From Bacteroidia bacterium (GTDB taxonomy: Bacteria > Bacteroidota > Bacteroidia > 2-12-FULL-35-15), in NCBI GenBank assembly GCA_016786925.1, contig JAEUTU010000116.1:1-56037 (forward strand): a stretch of DNA of 56,037 nt, written 5' to 3'. A program made the translations under genes and the position numbers. The notes under the pieces were generated by a model. It saw only the letters and a program-made list of their open reading frames with translations. It ran no database searches and was not told where the DNA came from. Shown in pieces: positions 8,194 through 17,886 of the stretch (within the stretch, counting starts at the first letter, position 1; every line of letters begins with the position of its first letter).

Positions 8194-11100
8194 TTATATT
8201 TCAAATTTTCTGATCAATTGAAATGGATTGATCAAGTTAAGGTTTAACGTAAATCTGATGGTCTCTTCATAGCGGATACCATTTGCTTTGTTGTAATCCT
8301 GGAAATCTTTTGAGATCAGAATAGGGAAGTAGATCTCAAACAAATTCTTTCTGATAGATAAACAAACTCCCGCATTGTAAAGTATGCTTTCATTTAATAT
8401 TCCATCAGCTCCTGTGGTTCCAATGTCAGCATACAAATTGATAGGGATCTTCATGTTTCCTAATGAGGACTTTAAATTCAATGCAGCGATCCATTCTGCC
8501 GACTGACCAATTGGTGAATAGAATTTAAAAGCTCCTTCTTTTTCAGAGAACTGACCAGCTAATATTCCATCTGTTTCCGTTCTTCCTAAATAAATATTAT
8601 CGTACATATAATCTTGATATCCTCTCCAGCCACTTAAGCGGAAACGATATGCTCCGGCATTGACTTTGCTTGTTCCAAGGAATGTTCCTGCAAATAAACG
8701 AACATCAAAGTTCTTGTTCTTGTTTTTGAACTTATAGGAATAGTTGAATGTCAATGATAATTTTGAAAATTCACCGTTTGAAAATCCGGCTTTTGGATCT
8801 AGTTGTTTTCCATACTGATAATTCAGGTCGATCTGATACGGTGTAATGGTTTTGTTATTCTTGTATGAATATGTTACATCCGTGTAATTATAAGAAGCAG
8901 TATCGTAAGAATAGATAGTAGGGTCAACCGTGTAATTAGCTTTGTAAGTATCCTTGATAATGGAAATATTGCGGATTCTTAAGCTATTGGACACTTTACT
9001 TCTTGCTGCAGATCGTTTAAAGTCGATGTTCACTTCCGGAGCAATTTTATTGAAGTTCATATCCAATGGGTCGTTGGAATAGGCATATCTAGCGGCAGTA
9101 GCCCCAATAGCTATTTTTTGGAATAAATTATTTTTTGGAAGAATGTTGTAATTAAAATGAGCATAACCAACAAGGTCGTTGGTTGTATAGCTGTACATAG
9201 GCATAAGCTCAAATTCAAATTTCTTTTGAGGTAATAGGTTGTTGTAAAGCGCAAGTCCGAACATCCATTTGTTGTAGTTATTCCATCCTGCAACCGGTGA
9301 CCAGAATAGTTGTGTTTTATCCGGATTATCCAAGCTGCCAAGGAATTGTATTTTTAGAGGTTCTGTTTTTTTGAACAGACCGCGAGTTTTTATTTTATTG
9401 TTATTTCTGTTTATTTCGGGACTAACTTCTAAATAGTCGATCTTGAAATAATCTATTTCAGAATTAGGGAAACTTAAGGCTTGTTTTCCTTTGAATCCAT
9501 CAAAGGTCACTTCACCCGCAATTTTGTTGTTTTTTATTCCTTGAATAATAACTGGTGATTTTATCTCTCCGGTATTTTTCACACCAATATCGTATGACCC
9601 ATCTTTGTTTTTATGAACGAAACTCACTTTGTAATCTAATTTTTTATTTGAGTTAATAAGGTCTTTGAAAAACCAATCCAAGTTCTTTCCTGTTGATTGT
9701 TCTAAGGATGCTTTTAGGTCAGCAGGTTGTGGATGTTTAAAATGCCATTTGTCAAAATAATCTCTCATGGCTTTGTTCATTTGCTCTTCTCCCAAATATG
9801 CCATTAGGTAATCAAACACAACGGCTGTTTTAGAATAGACTATTCCTCCATAATTTAGTTCTGTGTATTCATAGGATGCTGTTTCAATAGGTTGATCCTC
9901 ATTTTTGGCAGCAGATAAAAGATACGTTAAGTAGTATTGAATATGATGTTTGTATCTCGATAAGTCGAAGGCCTTTCCGATTCCTCCATTTGCTACATCT
10001 CCAAGTAATTTTCTCTCTGGATATTTAGTTCTGATGTAACGTAATTCATTGAATGAGTTTAATCCTTCATCCATCCATGGGTGAACCCGTTCATTTGATC
10101 CTAACATTCCATAGAACCAGTTGTGTCCAACTTCATGTGTGATCACAACATCTAATTGAAATGCATTCCCGGAAGCTCCGATCACAGTAATATTCGGATA
10201 TTCCATTCCTCCTCCGGCACTGATCGTTCCATCAACTGCAGTGCAATGTTTGTATGGATAGTCGCCATTCCATAATGAATAATAGTAGATCGCATCATTC
10301 ATGTATTTGATTGAATTCTTCCAAAGATTTCCTTCTGAGTTAGTAAACATCACCCAGGTGGTGACAACATTTTTTGTATGTGGAGTAGTTACTTCGCCTT
10401 TTAATACATGATAACGTTTATCACAAAACCAGGCAAAGTCGTGAACATTCGTTTGCTTGAAACGCAATGTTTTAGTGGCGCTGTCTGATTTAGGAAATTC
10501 CAGATCATTTTTATCGAATGATTCAATAGCTTCCGTTTCTTTTACTTTATCATCCAGCCATTTTAATTCTTCTTCTCCATTTACCAAATCACCCGTTGCT
10601 CCCAAAATATAATTTTTAGGAACAATGATCTGCACATCAAAACTTCCAAACTCGGAGTAAAATTCTCCTTGATTCAGGTAAGGCATGTAGTTCCATCCAT
10701 TTTTGTCAAATACAGCAGGTTTGGGATACCACTGAGTAATTTGGTAGGATTGACCGATATGCCCTAAGCGTGAAAATTCACCGGAAGGGATTTTTACATG
10801 AAATGGGGTACTGATATTGATCTTTTCTCCACTCTTCAATGGCTCATTTAAATAGATCTTACAAATGTCAATGCTGTCTTTTAGTAATTCCCATTTAACA
10901 GGTTTGGTGTTTACTTTGAAGTCGAGCATATCGATGTATCCTCTCTCTTCATCTTTTGCATAATACAGTTTTGTGTCACCATTCTCCATTTGTTGTTTAC
11001 AAAGTGCTGTGCTTCTGTCTTTGTAGGCATTTGGCCAAAGGTGCATGTAGATAACATCCAATGCTTGAGGAGAATTGTTTTTGTATTCAATGATCTCATC

Positions 11101-11238
11101 AGCAAATAACTCATGTTTAACATCGTCCAGTCGTACTTGCATTGTATAGTTTACTTCCTGTTGAAAGTAATTTTGAGCAAATGCAGCTGTTGAAATTAAG
11201 ACAGCAATGGTCAGAAAAAGTGAGTGAATACGTTTCAT
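8194..11238 (-). CDS. M1-family zinc aminopeptidase, exported
   Basis: A 1014-residue exported metallopeptidase of the gluzincin M1 family. It has a signal peptide (MKRIHSLFLTIAVLISTAAFAQ) and an N-terminal beta-sandwich domain. The catalytic domain carries HEVGHNWFY (residues 368-372 for HEVGH) with a downstream Glu zinc ligand in WMDEGLNSFNE, and the exopeptidase motif GGGMEYPNI. The C-terminal half of about 400 residues is beta-rich and ends like a surface or barrel-type extension (RFTLNLNLINPFQLIRKFEI), longer than canonical aminopeptidase N. It probably acts on peptides in the periplasm or at the surface. It lies 6 bases downstream of the TlpA-like gene. Confidence 0.92.
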   Translation of the reverse strand: MKRIHSLFLTIAVLISTAAFAQNYFQQEVNYTMQVRLDDVKHELFADEIIEYKNNSPQALDVIYMHLWPNAYKDRSTALCKQQMENGDTKLYYAKDEERGYIDMLDFKVNTKPVKWELLKDSIDICKIYLNEPLKSGEKINISTPFHVKIPSGEFSRLGHIGQSYQITQWYPKPAVFDKNGWNYMPYLNQGEFYSEFGSFDVQIIVPKNYILGATGDLVNGEEELKWLDDKVKETEAIESFDKNDLEFPKSDSATKTLRFKQTNVHDFAWFCDKRYHVLKGEVTTPHTKNVVTTWVMFTNSEGNLWKNSIKYMNDAIYYYSLWNGDYPYKHCTAVDGTISAGGGMEYPNITVIGASGNAFQLDVVITHEVGHNWFYGMLGSNERVHPWMDEGLNSFNELRYIRTKYPERKLLGDVANGGIGKAFDLSRYKHHIQYYLTYLLSAAKNEDQPIETASYEYTELNYGGIVYSKTAVVFDYLMAYLGEEQMNKAMRDYFDKWHFKHPQPADLKASLEQSTGKNLDWFFKDLINSNKKLDYKVSFVHKNKDGSYDIGVKNTGEIKSPVIIQGIKNNKIAGEVTFDGFKGKQALSFPNSEIDYFKIDYLEVSPEINRNNNKIKTRGLFKKTEPLKIQFLGSLDNPDKTQLFWSPVAGWNNYNKWMFGLALYNNLLPQKKFEFELMPMYSYTTNDLVGYAHFNYNILPKNNLFQKIAIGATAARYAYSNDPLDMNFNKIAPEVNIDFKRSAARSKVSNSLRIRNISIIKDTYKANYTVDPTIYSYDTASYNYTDVTYSYKNNKTITPYQIDLNYQYGKQLDPKAGFSNGEFSKLSLTFNYSYKFKNKNKNFDVRLFAGTFLGTSKVNAGAYRFRLSGWRGYQDYMYDNIYLGRTETDGILAGQFSEKEGAFKFYSPIGQSAEWIAALNLKSSLGNMKIPINLYADIGTTGADGILNESILYNAGVCLSIRKNLFEIYFPILISKDFQDYNKANGIRYEETIRFTLNLNLINPFQLIRKFEI

Positions 11239-11244
11239 GTTGTT

Positions 11245-12384
11245 TTATTGAAAGATCTCTTCTAATTTTTTTTCAAGGTCTTCGCCTCTTAAATTTTTTG
11301 CAAGAATATTTCCTTCTTTATCGATCAATACATTGTAAGGGATTGCATTGAAATTATAAAGCGATACGACAGGTGATTGCCAGAATTGGAAATCGCAAAC
11401 ATGGTTTGGCCAGGATAAATTATCTTTCTTAATAGCATCTTTCCATTTTTGCATGTCTTTATCAAGTGATACACTAAAAATATCAAATCCTTTTGCTTTA
11501 AACTTGTTGTAAGCATTCACTACGTTTGGATTCTCTGCTCTGCATGGTCCACACCAGCTTGCCCAAAAGTCGATCAATACAACTTTGCCTTTTAACGAAG
11601 AAAGTGAAAGTGGTTTTTCATCAGGAGTGTTCATTGTGATCTCCGGAGCGGGTGTTCCAATTCCTAGTTTTTTCTGACTGGCAACGCCTTCGTGAAAAGC
11701 TTTTATGTAGGAAGAGTTTGGATATTTAGAAAATAATCCATCATCTAGTTTGATATAAGTTGACAAAAACTCTTCGGGAGGAAGTTGTTGAATGGCAGCT
11801 AATGCCGCAAATGAAGTATTGTTCTTTTCTACAAAGTTCTGTAGAAATTTATTGTGCTCATCGATGAGTGCCATATATGGTTTTTCAAGTGCATTGCTCA
11901 TGGAGTCGATACGCACTGAGTCCATCTTACTCATGTTTACAAATGCTTGAAACGTTTTTTGTAAGGAGTCACGCTTTCTATAGTTGGCCATAGATGCCTG
12001 GTTGATCTCCCAAAATAATTTAGAGTCAGCCGATCCTTCTACGGTGTATGTGTTGCCCAAATCACCGGCATCCCCCCCAACACTTACTTTTTCATTGGTG
12101 TCGAAAATGAATGTTGCGAAGTTTCTATCGGAAATCCGTAAGCGGTAGAATCCTTTTTCAGGAATCGTTGCATTGATCTTTATCTCGCCATTCTCATCGA
12201 TCACAGCCGTATCCAACGTCTTTAATCCATCGGGCGACATTTGTTCAAAGATCACGGTTTCGCCTTTTGCGTTGGTGAATTTACCGGTTAATTCAAATCC
12301 TTCTTCCGAAGAGTTACTATCAGAGCATGCTGCAAGCAATGCAAATGAAGAAAATAATAATGTTACTTTTTTTATCATGATCAT
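11245..12384 (-). CDS. TlpA-like thioredoxin lipoprotein with DUF4369 domain
   Basis: A 379-residue lipoprotein (signal segment MIMIKKVTLLFSSFALLAAC, lipidated Cys followed by SDSNSSEE). The N-terminal DUF4369-type beta domain (GFELTGKFTNAKGE..) is followed by a helical linker. The C-terminal AhpC/TSA-type thioredoxin domain has the redox motif WASWCGPCR and a later cis-Pro region (NAIPYNVLID). Such proteins reduce periplasmic disulfides. ATGs exist at 12399, 12384 and 12378; 12384 is chosen because it starts just after the gatB stop (12386) and gives a compact signal peptide. It is probably co-transcribed with gatB upstream. Confidence 0.9.
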   Translation of the reverse strand: MIMIKKVTLLFSSFALLAACSDSNSSEEGFELTGKFTNAKGETVIFEQMSPDGLKTLDTAVIDENGEIKINATIPEKGFYRLRISDRNFATFIFDTNEKVSVGGDAGDLGNTYTVEGSADSKLFWEINQASMANYRKRDSLQKTFQAFVNMSKMDSVRIDSMSNALEKPYMALIDEHNKFLQNFVEKNNTSFAALAAIQQLPPEEFLSTYIKLDDGLFSKYPNSSYIKAFHEGVASQKKLGIGTPAPEITMNTPDEKPLSLSSLKGKVVLIDFWASWCGPCRAENPNVVNAYNKFKAKGFDIFSVSLDKDMQKWKDAIKKDNLSWPNHVCDFQFWQSPVVSLYNFNAIPYNVLIDKEGNILAKNLRGEDLEKKLEEIFQ

Positions 12385-12385
12385 A

Positions 12386-13837
12386 TTAAGCTTTATCAAG
12401 CATTTCTTTTACTAATTCATTGGCAATTTTAGGATCGGCTTTCCCTTTCGAAAGCTTCATTACTTCACCCATAAATAAACCGGCCAAATTTGTTTTCCCA
12501 TTTTTGTATTCAACTACTTTCTCCGGATATTTTGCAATGGCTTGTTTTACAAACTCCGCTAATGCATTGCTATCACTCTCTTGGATCCAACCATTTTCTT
12601 CTGCAATTTGTGAAGGAGTTTTATCAACAGATTCGATCATTACAGGGAATATTTTTTGAGTAGCAATGGTGTGACTTACTTTTCCTGAATCGATCAGATC
12701 TACTAATTGAGCGATACGTTCAGGAGTGATCTTAAAGTCGGATATGTGCAGAGCATTGTCATTCAGATACGATTTGATCTGAACGGTTAGCCAGTTTGCT
12801 GCTGACTTAATATTCTTTGTTTTAGAAATGATCTCTTCAAAATACAATGCGATCTCTTTACTATCGGTTAGTACGCCTGCATCGTATTCTGATAACCCGA
12901 GATCTGTGTATTTTTTGAATAGGTCATTTGGTAAAGGTGGTAAAGTACTTTTTACTTTTGCAATATATTCTTGCGATACGATTACAGGTTGTAAGTCGGG
13001 CTCCGGGAAATAGCGATAATCATTCGCCATTTCTTTACTTCTCATTACGAATGTTGTTCCTGCTACTGCATCAAAGCTTCTGGTATCTTGTGAGATCTCT
13101 CCGCCATTTTCAACTTCTTCGATCTGACGTTTTATCTCAAATTCGATCGCACGTTGAACATTACGGATGGAGTTCATATTCTTAACCTCCACACGTTTTC
13201 CAAATGTGGTAGCGCCTTTTAATCGAACAGAGATATTGGCATCGCAACGCAGACTTCCTTCTTCCATGTTTCCATCGCATATATCAAGGTAGCGAACCAG
13301 TTTACGAACTTCGGTAAGATACTTATAGGCTTCATCACCACTTCTGATATCGGGAGCACTAACGATCTCCACCAGGGGAACACCGGCACGATTCAAATCG
13401 ATCAGGGTGTCAAAAGGATCAATGTCGTGAATACTCTTTCCGGCATCCTCTTCCATGTGGATGCGGATCAGGTTGATCTTTTTTTCAGAACCGTCTTCCT
13501 GTTTTATGGAGATGTATCCGCCTTCACAGATAGGTGTTTTATCCTGTGTGATCTGGTATCCTTTCGGAAGATCGGCATAAAAATAATTTTTACGGGCATA
13601 TTCATTTACTTCACGAATATCACTCTTGCAGGCCAATCCTAAACGGACCGAATATTCAACCACTTTTTTGTTGGCTTTTGGAAGTGTGCCGGGATGTCCT
13701 AATGTGATCGGACTAACATTGGTATTTGGTAATACGCCATATTCGGTAGAATCACTCGAGTACGCTTTACTTTTCGTTACTAATTGTGCGTGAACTTCTA
13801 ATCCGATAACAGCTTCATACTTGTCGTACATACTCAT
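12386..13837 (-). CDS. gatB: Aspartyl/glutamyl-tRNA amidotransferase subunit B
   Basis: A 483-residue full-length GatB, the subunit of the GatCAB amidotransferase that activates misacylated Glu-tRNA(Gln)/Asp-tRNA(Asn) for amidation. Signature segments are YEAVIGLEVHAQL, DLPKGYQITQ, IHMEEDAGKSIHD, LIDLNRAGVPLVEIVSAPD and EEGSLRCDANISVR. The C-terminal YqeY-like tail ends LVKEMLDKA. gatA and gatC are not in the window. Two palindromes lie immediately upstream of the start (13835-13862). Confidence 0.97.
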   Translation of the reverse strand: MSMYDKYEAVIGLEVHAQLVTKSKAYSSDSTEYGVLPNTNVSPITLGHPGTLPKANKKVVEYSVRLGLACKSDIREVNEYARKNYFYADLPKGYQITQDKTPICEGGYISIKQEDGSEKKINLIRIHMEEDAGKSIHDIDPFDTLIDLNRAGVPLVEIVSAPDIRSGDEAYKYLTEVRKLVRYLDICDGNMEEGSLRCDANISVRLKGATTFGKRVEVKNMNSIRNVQRAIEFEIKRQIEEVENGGEISQDTRSFDAVAGTTFVMRSKEMANDYRYFPEPDLQPVIVSQEYIAKVKSTLPPLPNDLFKKYTDLGLSEYDAGVLTDSKEIALYFEEIISKTKNIKSAANWLTVQIKSYLNDNALHISDFKITPERIAQLVDLIDSGKVSHTIATQKIFPVMIESVDKTPSQIAEENGWIQESDSNALAEFVKQAIAKYPEKVVEYKNGKTNLAGLFMGEVMKLSKGKADPKIANELVKEMLDKA

Positions 13838-13870
13838 TTTAAAATGCGCTTAATTTAAGCGCGAAAGATA
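13835..13870 (-). promoter_or_regulatory. Two adjacent palindromes and a -7-like box in front of gatB
   Basis: The perfect palindrome CATTTTAAAATG (13835-13846) includes the gatB ATG. It abuts GCGCTTAA-T-TTAAGCGC (13846-13862), an 8-bp inverted repeat with a one-base centre. Just upstream on the minus strand is TATCTTTC (13870-13863), one base off the TAnnTTTG consensus. The hairpin would then sit at or near the 5' end of the gatB transcript and might act on stability, initiation or protein binding. Function is inferred. Confidence 0.4.
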
Positions 13871-13941
13871 CGAAAAAATACGACTCGTTTTATGGCAAAA
13901 ATCGACTGGGCGCCAGCTGATCCAAGGCTGCTAAATACCGA

Positions 13942-15366
13942 CTATTTTTTGATCATTTTTTGAGTGTAATTCAGCTCTTTTCCGGTGATCTTTAGGATAT
14001 AGATACCACTAGCCAGTTCCGATAGTTTTATGATCTTGGAATGATTGCCACTGCTGATTCGCTCTCTAGAACTTAAAATACTTCGTCCGGAAAGATCAAC
14101 CAATTCAAATAGAATTTCATCATTATCTTTTAGCAAAATGGATACTGAAATATTTTCAGAAGTAGGATTAGGGTAGATAAAAGCAGAGTTGTTATTTGTT
14201 TGTAACGATTCATTAATTCCAAGGGCAATGTGCGCATCCAGAACAAATAATCCGTTTTGCATATCGTTGGCAACAATGTTTCCGCTTGGAAGATCAACGT
14301 ATGCTCCCCAATTTCCATGGTAGGCCGGGTTTGAGTAGCCATCATTTTGTCCCTTGAGTGTATCCGTATCAAAATAACCTGTTCTTACCGGATTTGTTGG
14401 GTTGCTGATGTCGAAAATTTGCAATCCATCCTGATAATACGATAATATTAAACGGTCATTTCCAATAATATAAGGATTATGTGGTGTAGCGCCTTCATTT
14501 GACTTGAAAGTAGAGGCAATTGACATGTTTTGAAGATCCGTTACATCAAGGATCTTTACAGCCATATTTACCGGGACTTCATCACAGAAAACCAATGTTT
14601 TTCCATCGGCAGTTAAAAAGCTGCTATGGTTATAACCTTGGTCGGGATAGGATGTGAGGGAGTTAATGGCGCTAAATGTGTTGCTGCCGGGATTGTAGGT
14701 GTACATGAACAAACCTTGATAACCACAGGAAGCATAAACGGTATCATTTCTTACGAACATATCGTGTACGTGGTTAATGCTTGGAAAGTCATCATTCAAT
14801 TTTCGTAGAAGAGTAGGGTTGGCAGGGTCAGCCAAGCTATAAACGATCATCGAATAATGTCCACCGGTGCCGGGATAAGTAACGCTGCCACAATATAGTT
14901 TATCGCCATCTACATACAATGTATGAGAACGTTCAAAGATGGTCACATCATCGTGGATAACGTGGACTGAGTCGGGAAGGTAGCTCAAATCGATGATCTG
15001 GAAACTATTGGGTGAAGCATCATCGCTGATGGCATACAGATAGTTGCCGTATGTTTTGTATTCTCTCCAAATACATTGATTTCTTCTGCCTGGGACATAG
15101 TCCACTTCGATGGGGTTAGAAGGTGTTGATATGTCAATAATATAGGTTCCGCTACTGGATCCAATGATAGCATACTCTCTATTATTATCACTCGTATCTA
15201 CCCAAGCCCAACAACCGTTATATTTAATGCCATATGAAGGTTCGGCAACTTCCGAAGGATTGAACCAGCGACCTAATAAAGAAATATTTTGAGCATCGTA
15301 TTGTGCTTGTAAGGATGATGTAATAGCAAAAAATAATATTGCCAGGGAGAATAATCTTGTTTTCAT
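13942..15366 (-). CDS. Secreted choice-of-anchor-B family protein with T9SS sorting domain
   Basis: A 474-residue secreted protein with signal peptide MKTRLFSLAILFFAITSSLQAQ. It has LVIVD/beta-propeller-like repeats of the form YIIDISTPSNPIEV, FQIIDLSYLPDSVHV, MIVYSLADPANPTLL, VKILDVTDLQNMSI and LQIFDISNPTNPVR. The 'choice-of-anchor B' features SYGIKYNGCWAWVD and HTLYVDGDKLYCGS are present. The C-terminal type IX sorting domain begins near residue 400 (AFIYPNPTSENI) and ends NYTQKMIKK. The function is unknown; likely a cell-surface protein. Monocistronic by context. Confidence 0.88.
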   Translation of the reverse strand: MKTRLFSLAILFFAITSSLQAQYDAQNISLLGRWFNPSEVAEPSYGIKYNGCWAWVDTSDNNREYAIIGSSSGTYIIDISTPSNPIEVDYVPGRRNQCIWREYKTYGNYLYAISDDASPNSFQIIDLSYLPDSVHVIHDDVTIFERSHTLYVDGDKLYCGSVTYPGTGGHYSMIVYSLADPANPTLLRKLNDDFPSINHVHDMFVRNDTVYASCGYQGLFMYTYNPGSNTFSAINSLTSYPDQGYNHSSFLTADGKTLVFCDEVPVNMAVKILDVTDLQNMSIASTFKSNEGATPHNPYIIGNDRLILSYYQDGLQIFDISNPTNPVRTGYFDTDTLKGQNDGYSNPAYHGNWGAYVDLPSGNIVANDMQNGLFVLDAHIALGINESLQTNNNSAFIYPNPTSENISVSILLKDNDEILFELVDLSGRSILSSRERISSGNHSKIIKLSELASGIYILKITGKELNYTQKMIKK

Positions 15367-15465
15367 GAGATGATGTTATAAAAGATAAAGATACATATAA
15401 AATTGTGGTTTTAAAAGTTTAAAATGAATATGTAAAACAGTATATTTATCTGCATAACGAAACAT

Positions 15466-17073
15466 ATGAAAACGTCCTTTAAAACATTATTAGATCAACT
15501 TAAAAAGATCTGTAATAAATACGATGAAGTTAGTGAAGAACAAAAGAGTAATCTTCTAAAATCACTGATAAAATGTAAGCTTTCTGCTTCGAATGTATTG
15601 ACCGATTATCAGAATGTACTTTTGTTTATCATAGCACATCCTTCCGATAAAAACATATTATCTCTTGCAGAGCAAGAGCTGAATCGTTTGTCAACCCACA
15701 TAAGGAGAATGAATAAAACAGATGTGTATGCTCTTGATAATTCCGGATTGCCTCATACCCGCACCGTTTCTACGTTCTCTCATGATCTGTTGAAATGGTA
15801 TCAAGCCGATAAAAATATTCGTATCAAGATCGACTCATTTTATAAAAGTACTCTTTCTCTGAATGATGTGCTTCAATTTACATTGCCCAGCTTAGAGAAA
15901 GAAGTAACAGCGATTGGTTTTAAGAATAATCAATTGTTTGATGCTTTAAAAATAGGGAAGGAACAGCAATTACCATTTATGCTTTCGGAGTTTGATCGCT
16001 TAAATGATAAACCTTATATCAAGGATCATTTGTTTGGAAATTTACATTTGTATGTAAAGCTGCTTCCTGTTTCTAAATGGTTTTCCAAAGCATATAACCG
16101 GATCGCTATCAAAGATCATTTCTATCACAAAGAGATCATCAAGCAATTCGATCAAGTAGAGTTATTAAATAGGAAATTGCCTAAGGAAAGGGTATTCAAA
16201 GCAACCGAGAAAAAAGACTTGATTACTTGTATTAAAAATTCATTGACATTATTACAAAGAGAAACGGATCCTGTTTCTTATATGGATGAAGAGTCGCTTC
16301 GTTTGTTTGAATTGGAGCACGGAATTTCTATTGCCATATTTGGAATGACACCTGACCGTCAGTTGCCTTTGGAATCGTATGTCGGATATACTTTATTTAA
16401 AAATGGCTTACCAGCAGCTTATGGTGGTGGTTGGGTGTTTGGCAATCGCTCTTTGTTCGGCATCAATATATTTGAACCTTATCGTGGTGGTGAATCAGGT
16501 TTTATGATGTGTCAATTGTTGCGTGTGTACCGTCAGGCATTTGGTGTTGATTATTTTGAAGTAGAGCCTTATCAATATGGATTGGGTAATCCGGAAGGTA
16601 TCAGCTCCGGTGCATATTGGTTTTATTTCCGTTTTGGATTCCGTTCGCTCGATAAAGAATTGAACGCACTGTCATTGAAAGAATTTGAAAAGATCAAAAC
16701 TCAAAAAGGATATAGAAGTTCAGAAGAAACATTGTTACGTTTTACCGAGAGTAACATTGCTCTGAATATGGGTAAAAATATTCCTTTACAAATTTCGGAG
16801 ATCAGAGATAAGGTGACTTTGTTGATCACCGAAAAATACAGTGGTAATCGCATGTTAGCAGAGAAAGAGGTGGTTGCGAATTTTATTAAAAAGGCCGGAA
16901 AGCTAAAATCATTGAGTGCTGATCAAAAGAAAGTGTTGATAGAGGTAGCCTTCTTGTGTGAAGTACTTCAAATAAAAACTGCATCAAAGTTGAGTTTGAT
17001 GCAGCAGTTGGTGTATTTTAAACCGGTTGATCTATATGCTTATCAGAAAGTACTGAAGCAAGTATTGAGTTAG
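15466..17073 (+). CDS. Unrecognised 535-residue protein with a GNAT-like central segment
   Basis: A cytoplasmic protein without signal peptide or membrane segments that I do not recognise as a named family. The N-terminal half (1-280) is helical and charged. The central part (about 295-405) reads like a GNAT acyltransferase core: ESYVGYTLFKNGLPAAYGGG, then INIFEPYRGGESGFMMCQLLR resembling the acyl-CoA-binding motif A and its helix, and a strand/aromatic end AYWFYFRFGFR as in motif B (N..A..Y...GF). The C-terminal 120 residues are again helical. It stands alone on the plus strand, convergent with the nucleoside phosphorylase (stop codons touch). The GNAT idea is inference only. Confidence 0.8.
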   Translation: MKTSFKTLLDQLKKICNKYDEVSEEQKSNLLKSLIKCKLSASNVLTDYQNVLLFIIAHPSDKNILSLAEQELNRLSTHIRRMNKTDVYALDNSGLPHTRTVSTFSHDLLKWYQADKNIRIKIDSFYKSTLSLNDVLQFTLPSLEKEVTAIGFKNNQLFDALKIGKEQQLPFMLSEFDRLNDKPYIKDHLFGNLHLYVKLLPVSKWFSKAYNRIAIKDHFYHKEIIKQFDQVELLNRKLPKERVFKATEKKDLITCIKNSLTLLQRETDPVSYMDEESLRLFELEHGISIAIFGMTPDRQLPLESYVGYTLFKNGLPAAYGGGWVFGNRSLFGINIFEPYRGGESGFMMCQLLRVYRQAFGVDYFEVEPYQYGLGNPEGISSGAYWFYFRFGFRSLDKELNALSLKEFEKIKTQKGYRSSEETLLRFTESNIALNMGKNIPLQISEIRDKVTLLITEKYSGNRMLAEKEVVANFIKKAGKLKSLSADQKKVLIEVAFLCEVLQIKTASKLSLMQQLVYFKPVDLYAYQKVLKQVLS

Positions 17074-17886
17074 TTATAACTCCTTCATTAATTCTTTCAT
17101 TATTAATGTCATTTTCTTTTCAGCTTGTGACGCCACTTGCTGAACATCTTCGTGTGTTACTTCCACAATTTTTCCTTCCACACCAAGGTCGGTAATGATA
17201 CTCATAGCAAAGCAAGGAATGTTCATGTGGCGTGCAACAATCACTTCTGGAACAGTGCTCATCCCTACTGCATCGGCTCCTAAAACTCTAACCATTCTGT
17301 ATTCTGCAGGCGTTTCAAATGTAGGGCCGGATAAACCTAAATAAACACCTTCTTGTACTTTGATATTGTTAGCAGCCGCTACTTTTTTCGCTTTTGCAAT
17401 GATCTCTTTGCTGTATGCTTCACTCATATCCGGGAATCGTGGTCCAAGTTCAGCCAAATTTTTTCCGATCAATGGATTGGATGGAAAGAAATTAATATGA
17501 TCGTTGATAATCATTAGATCTCCAATTTCGAAAGCGGGATTGGTTCCACCGGAAGCATTGGAAACAAATAGTTTTCGAATGCCTAAAAATTTCATGACAC
17601 GAACAGGGAATGTAACCTGTTGCATGTTATAGCCTTCGTAATAATGAAAACGACCTTGCATGGCAACCACATTCTTGCCACCTAATTCTCCAAAGATCAA
17701 TTTGCCCGAATGTCCTTCTACTGTTGATACAGGAAAATTCGGGATCTCTTCGTATGGAATGGTGTGTTTAATGTTGATCTCTTTCACTAACCCGCCAAGG
17801 CCTGTACCTAATATGATCCCGATCTCGGGTTGAATAGAAATTTTACTTTGTATGAATGTCGCTGTGCTTTTGATTTGCTCTAACAT
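17074..17886 (-). CDS. Purine nucleoside phosphorylase (trimeric type)
   Basis: A 270-residue enzyme that splits purine nucleosides with phosphate in purine salvage. Family motifs are [12 protein letters not shown], the phosphate-binding [68 protein letters not shown] and a C-terminal THEDV. The reading frame is open further upstream to an ATG at 17937, but family alignment and the MLEQIKS start favour 17886. Even so, its first 44 bases overlap the end of lpxK, implying translational coupling. Confidence 0.93.
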   Translation of the reverse strand: MLEQIKSTATFIQSKISIQPEIGIILGTGLGGLVKEINIKHTIPYEEIPNFPVSTVEGHSGKLIFGELGGKNVVAMQGRFHYYEGYNMQQVTFPVRVMKFLGIRKLFVSNASGGTNPAFEIGDLMIINDHINFFPSNPLIGKNLAELGPRFPDMSEAYSKEIIAKAKKVAAANNIKVQEGVYLGLSGPTFETPAEYRMVRVLGADAVGMSTVPEVIVARHMNIPCFAMSIITDLGVEGKIVEVTHEDVQQVASQAEKKMTLIMKELMKEL

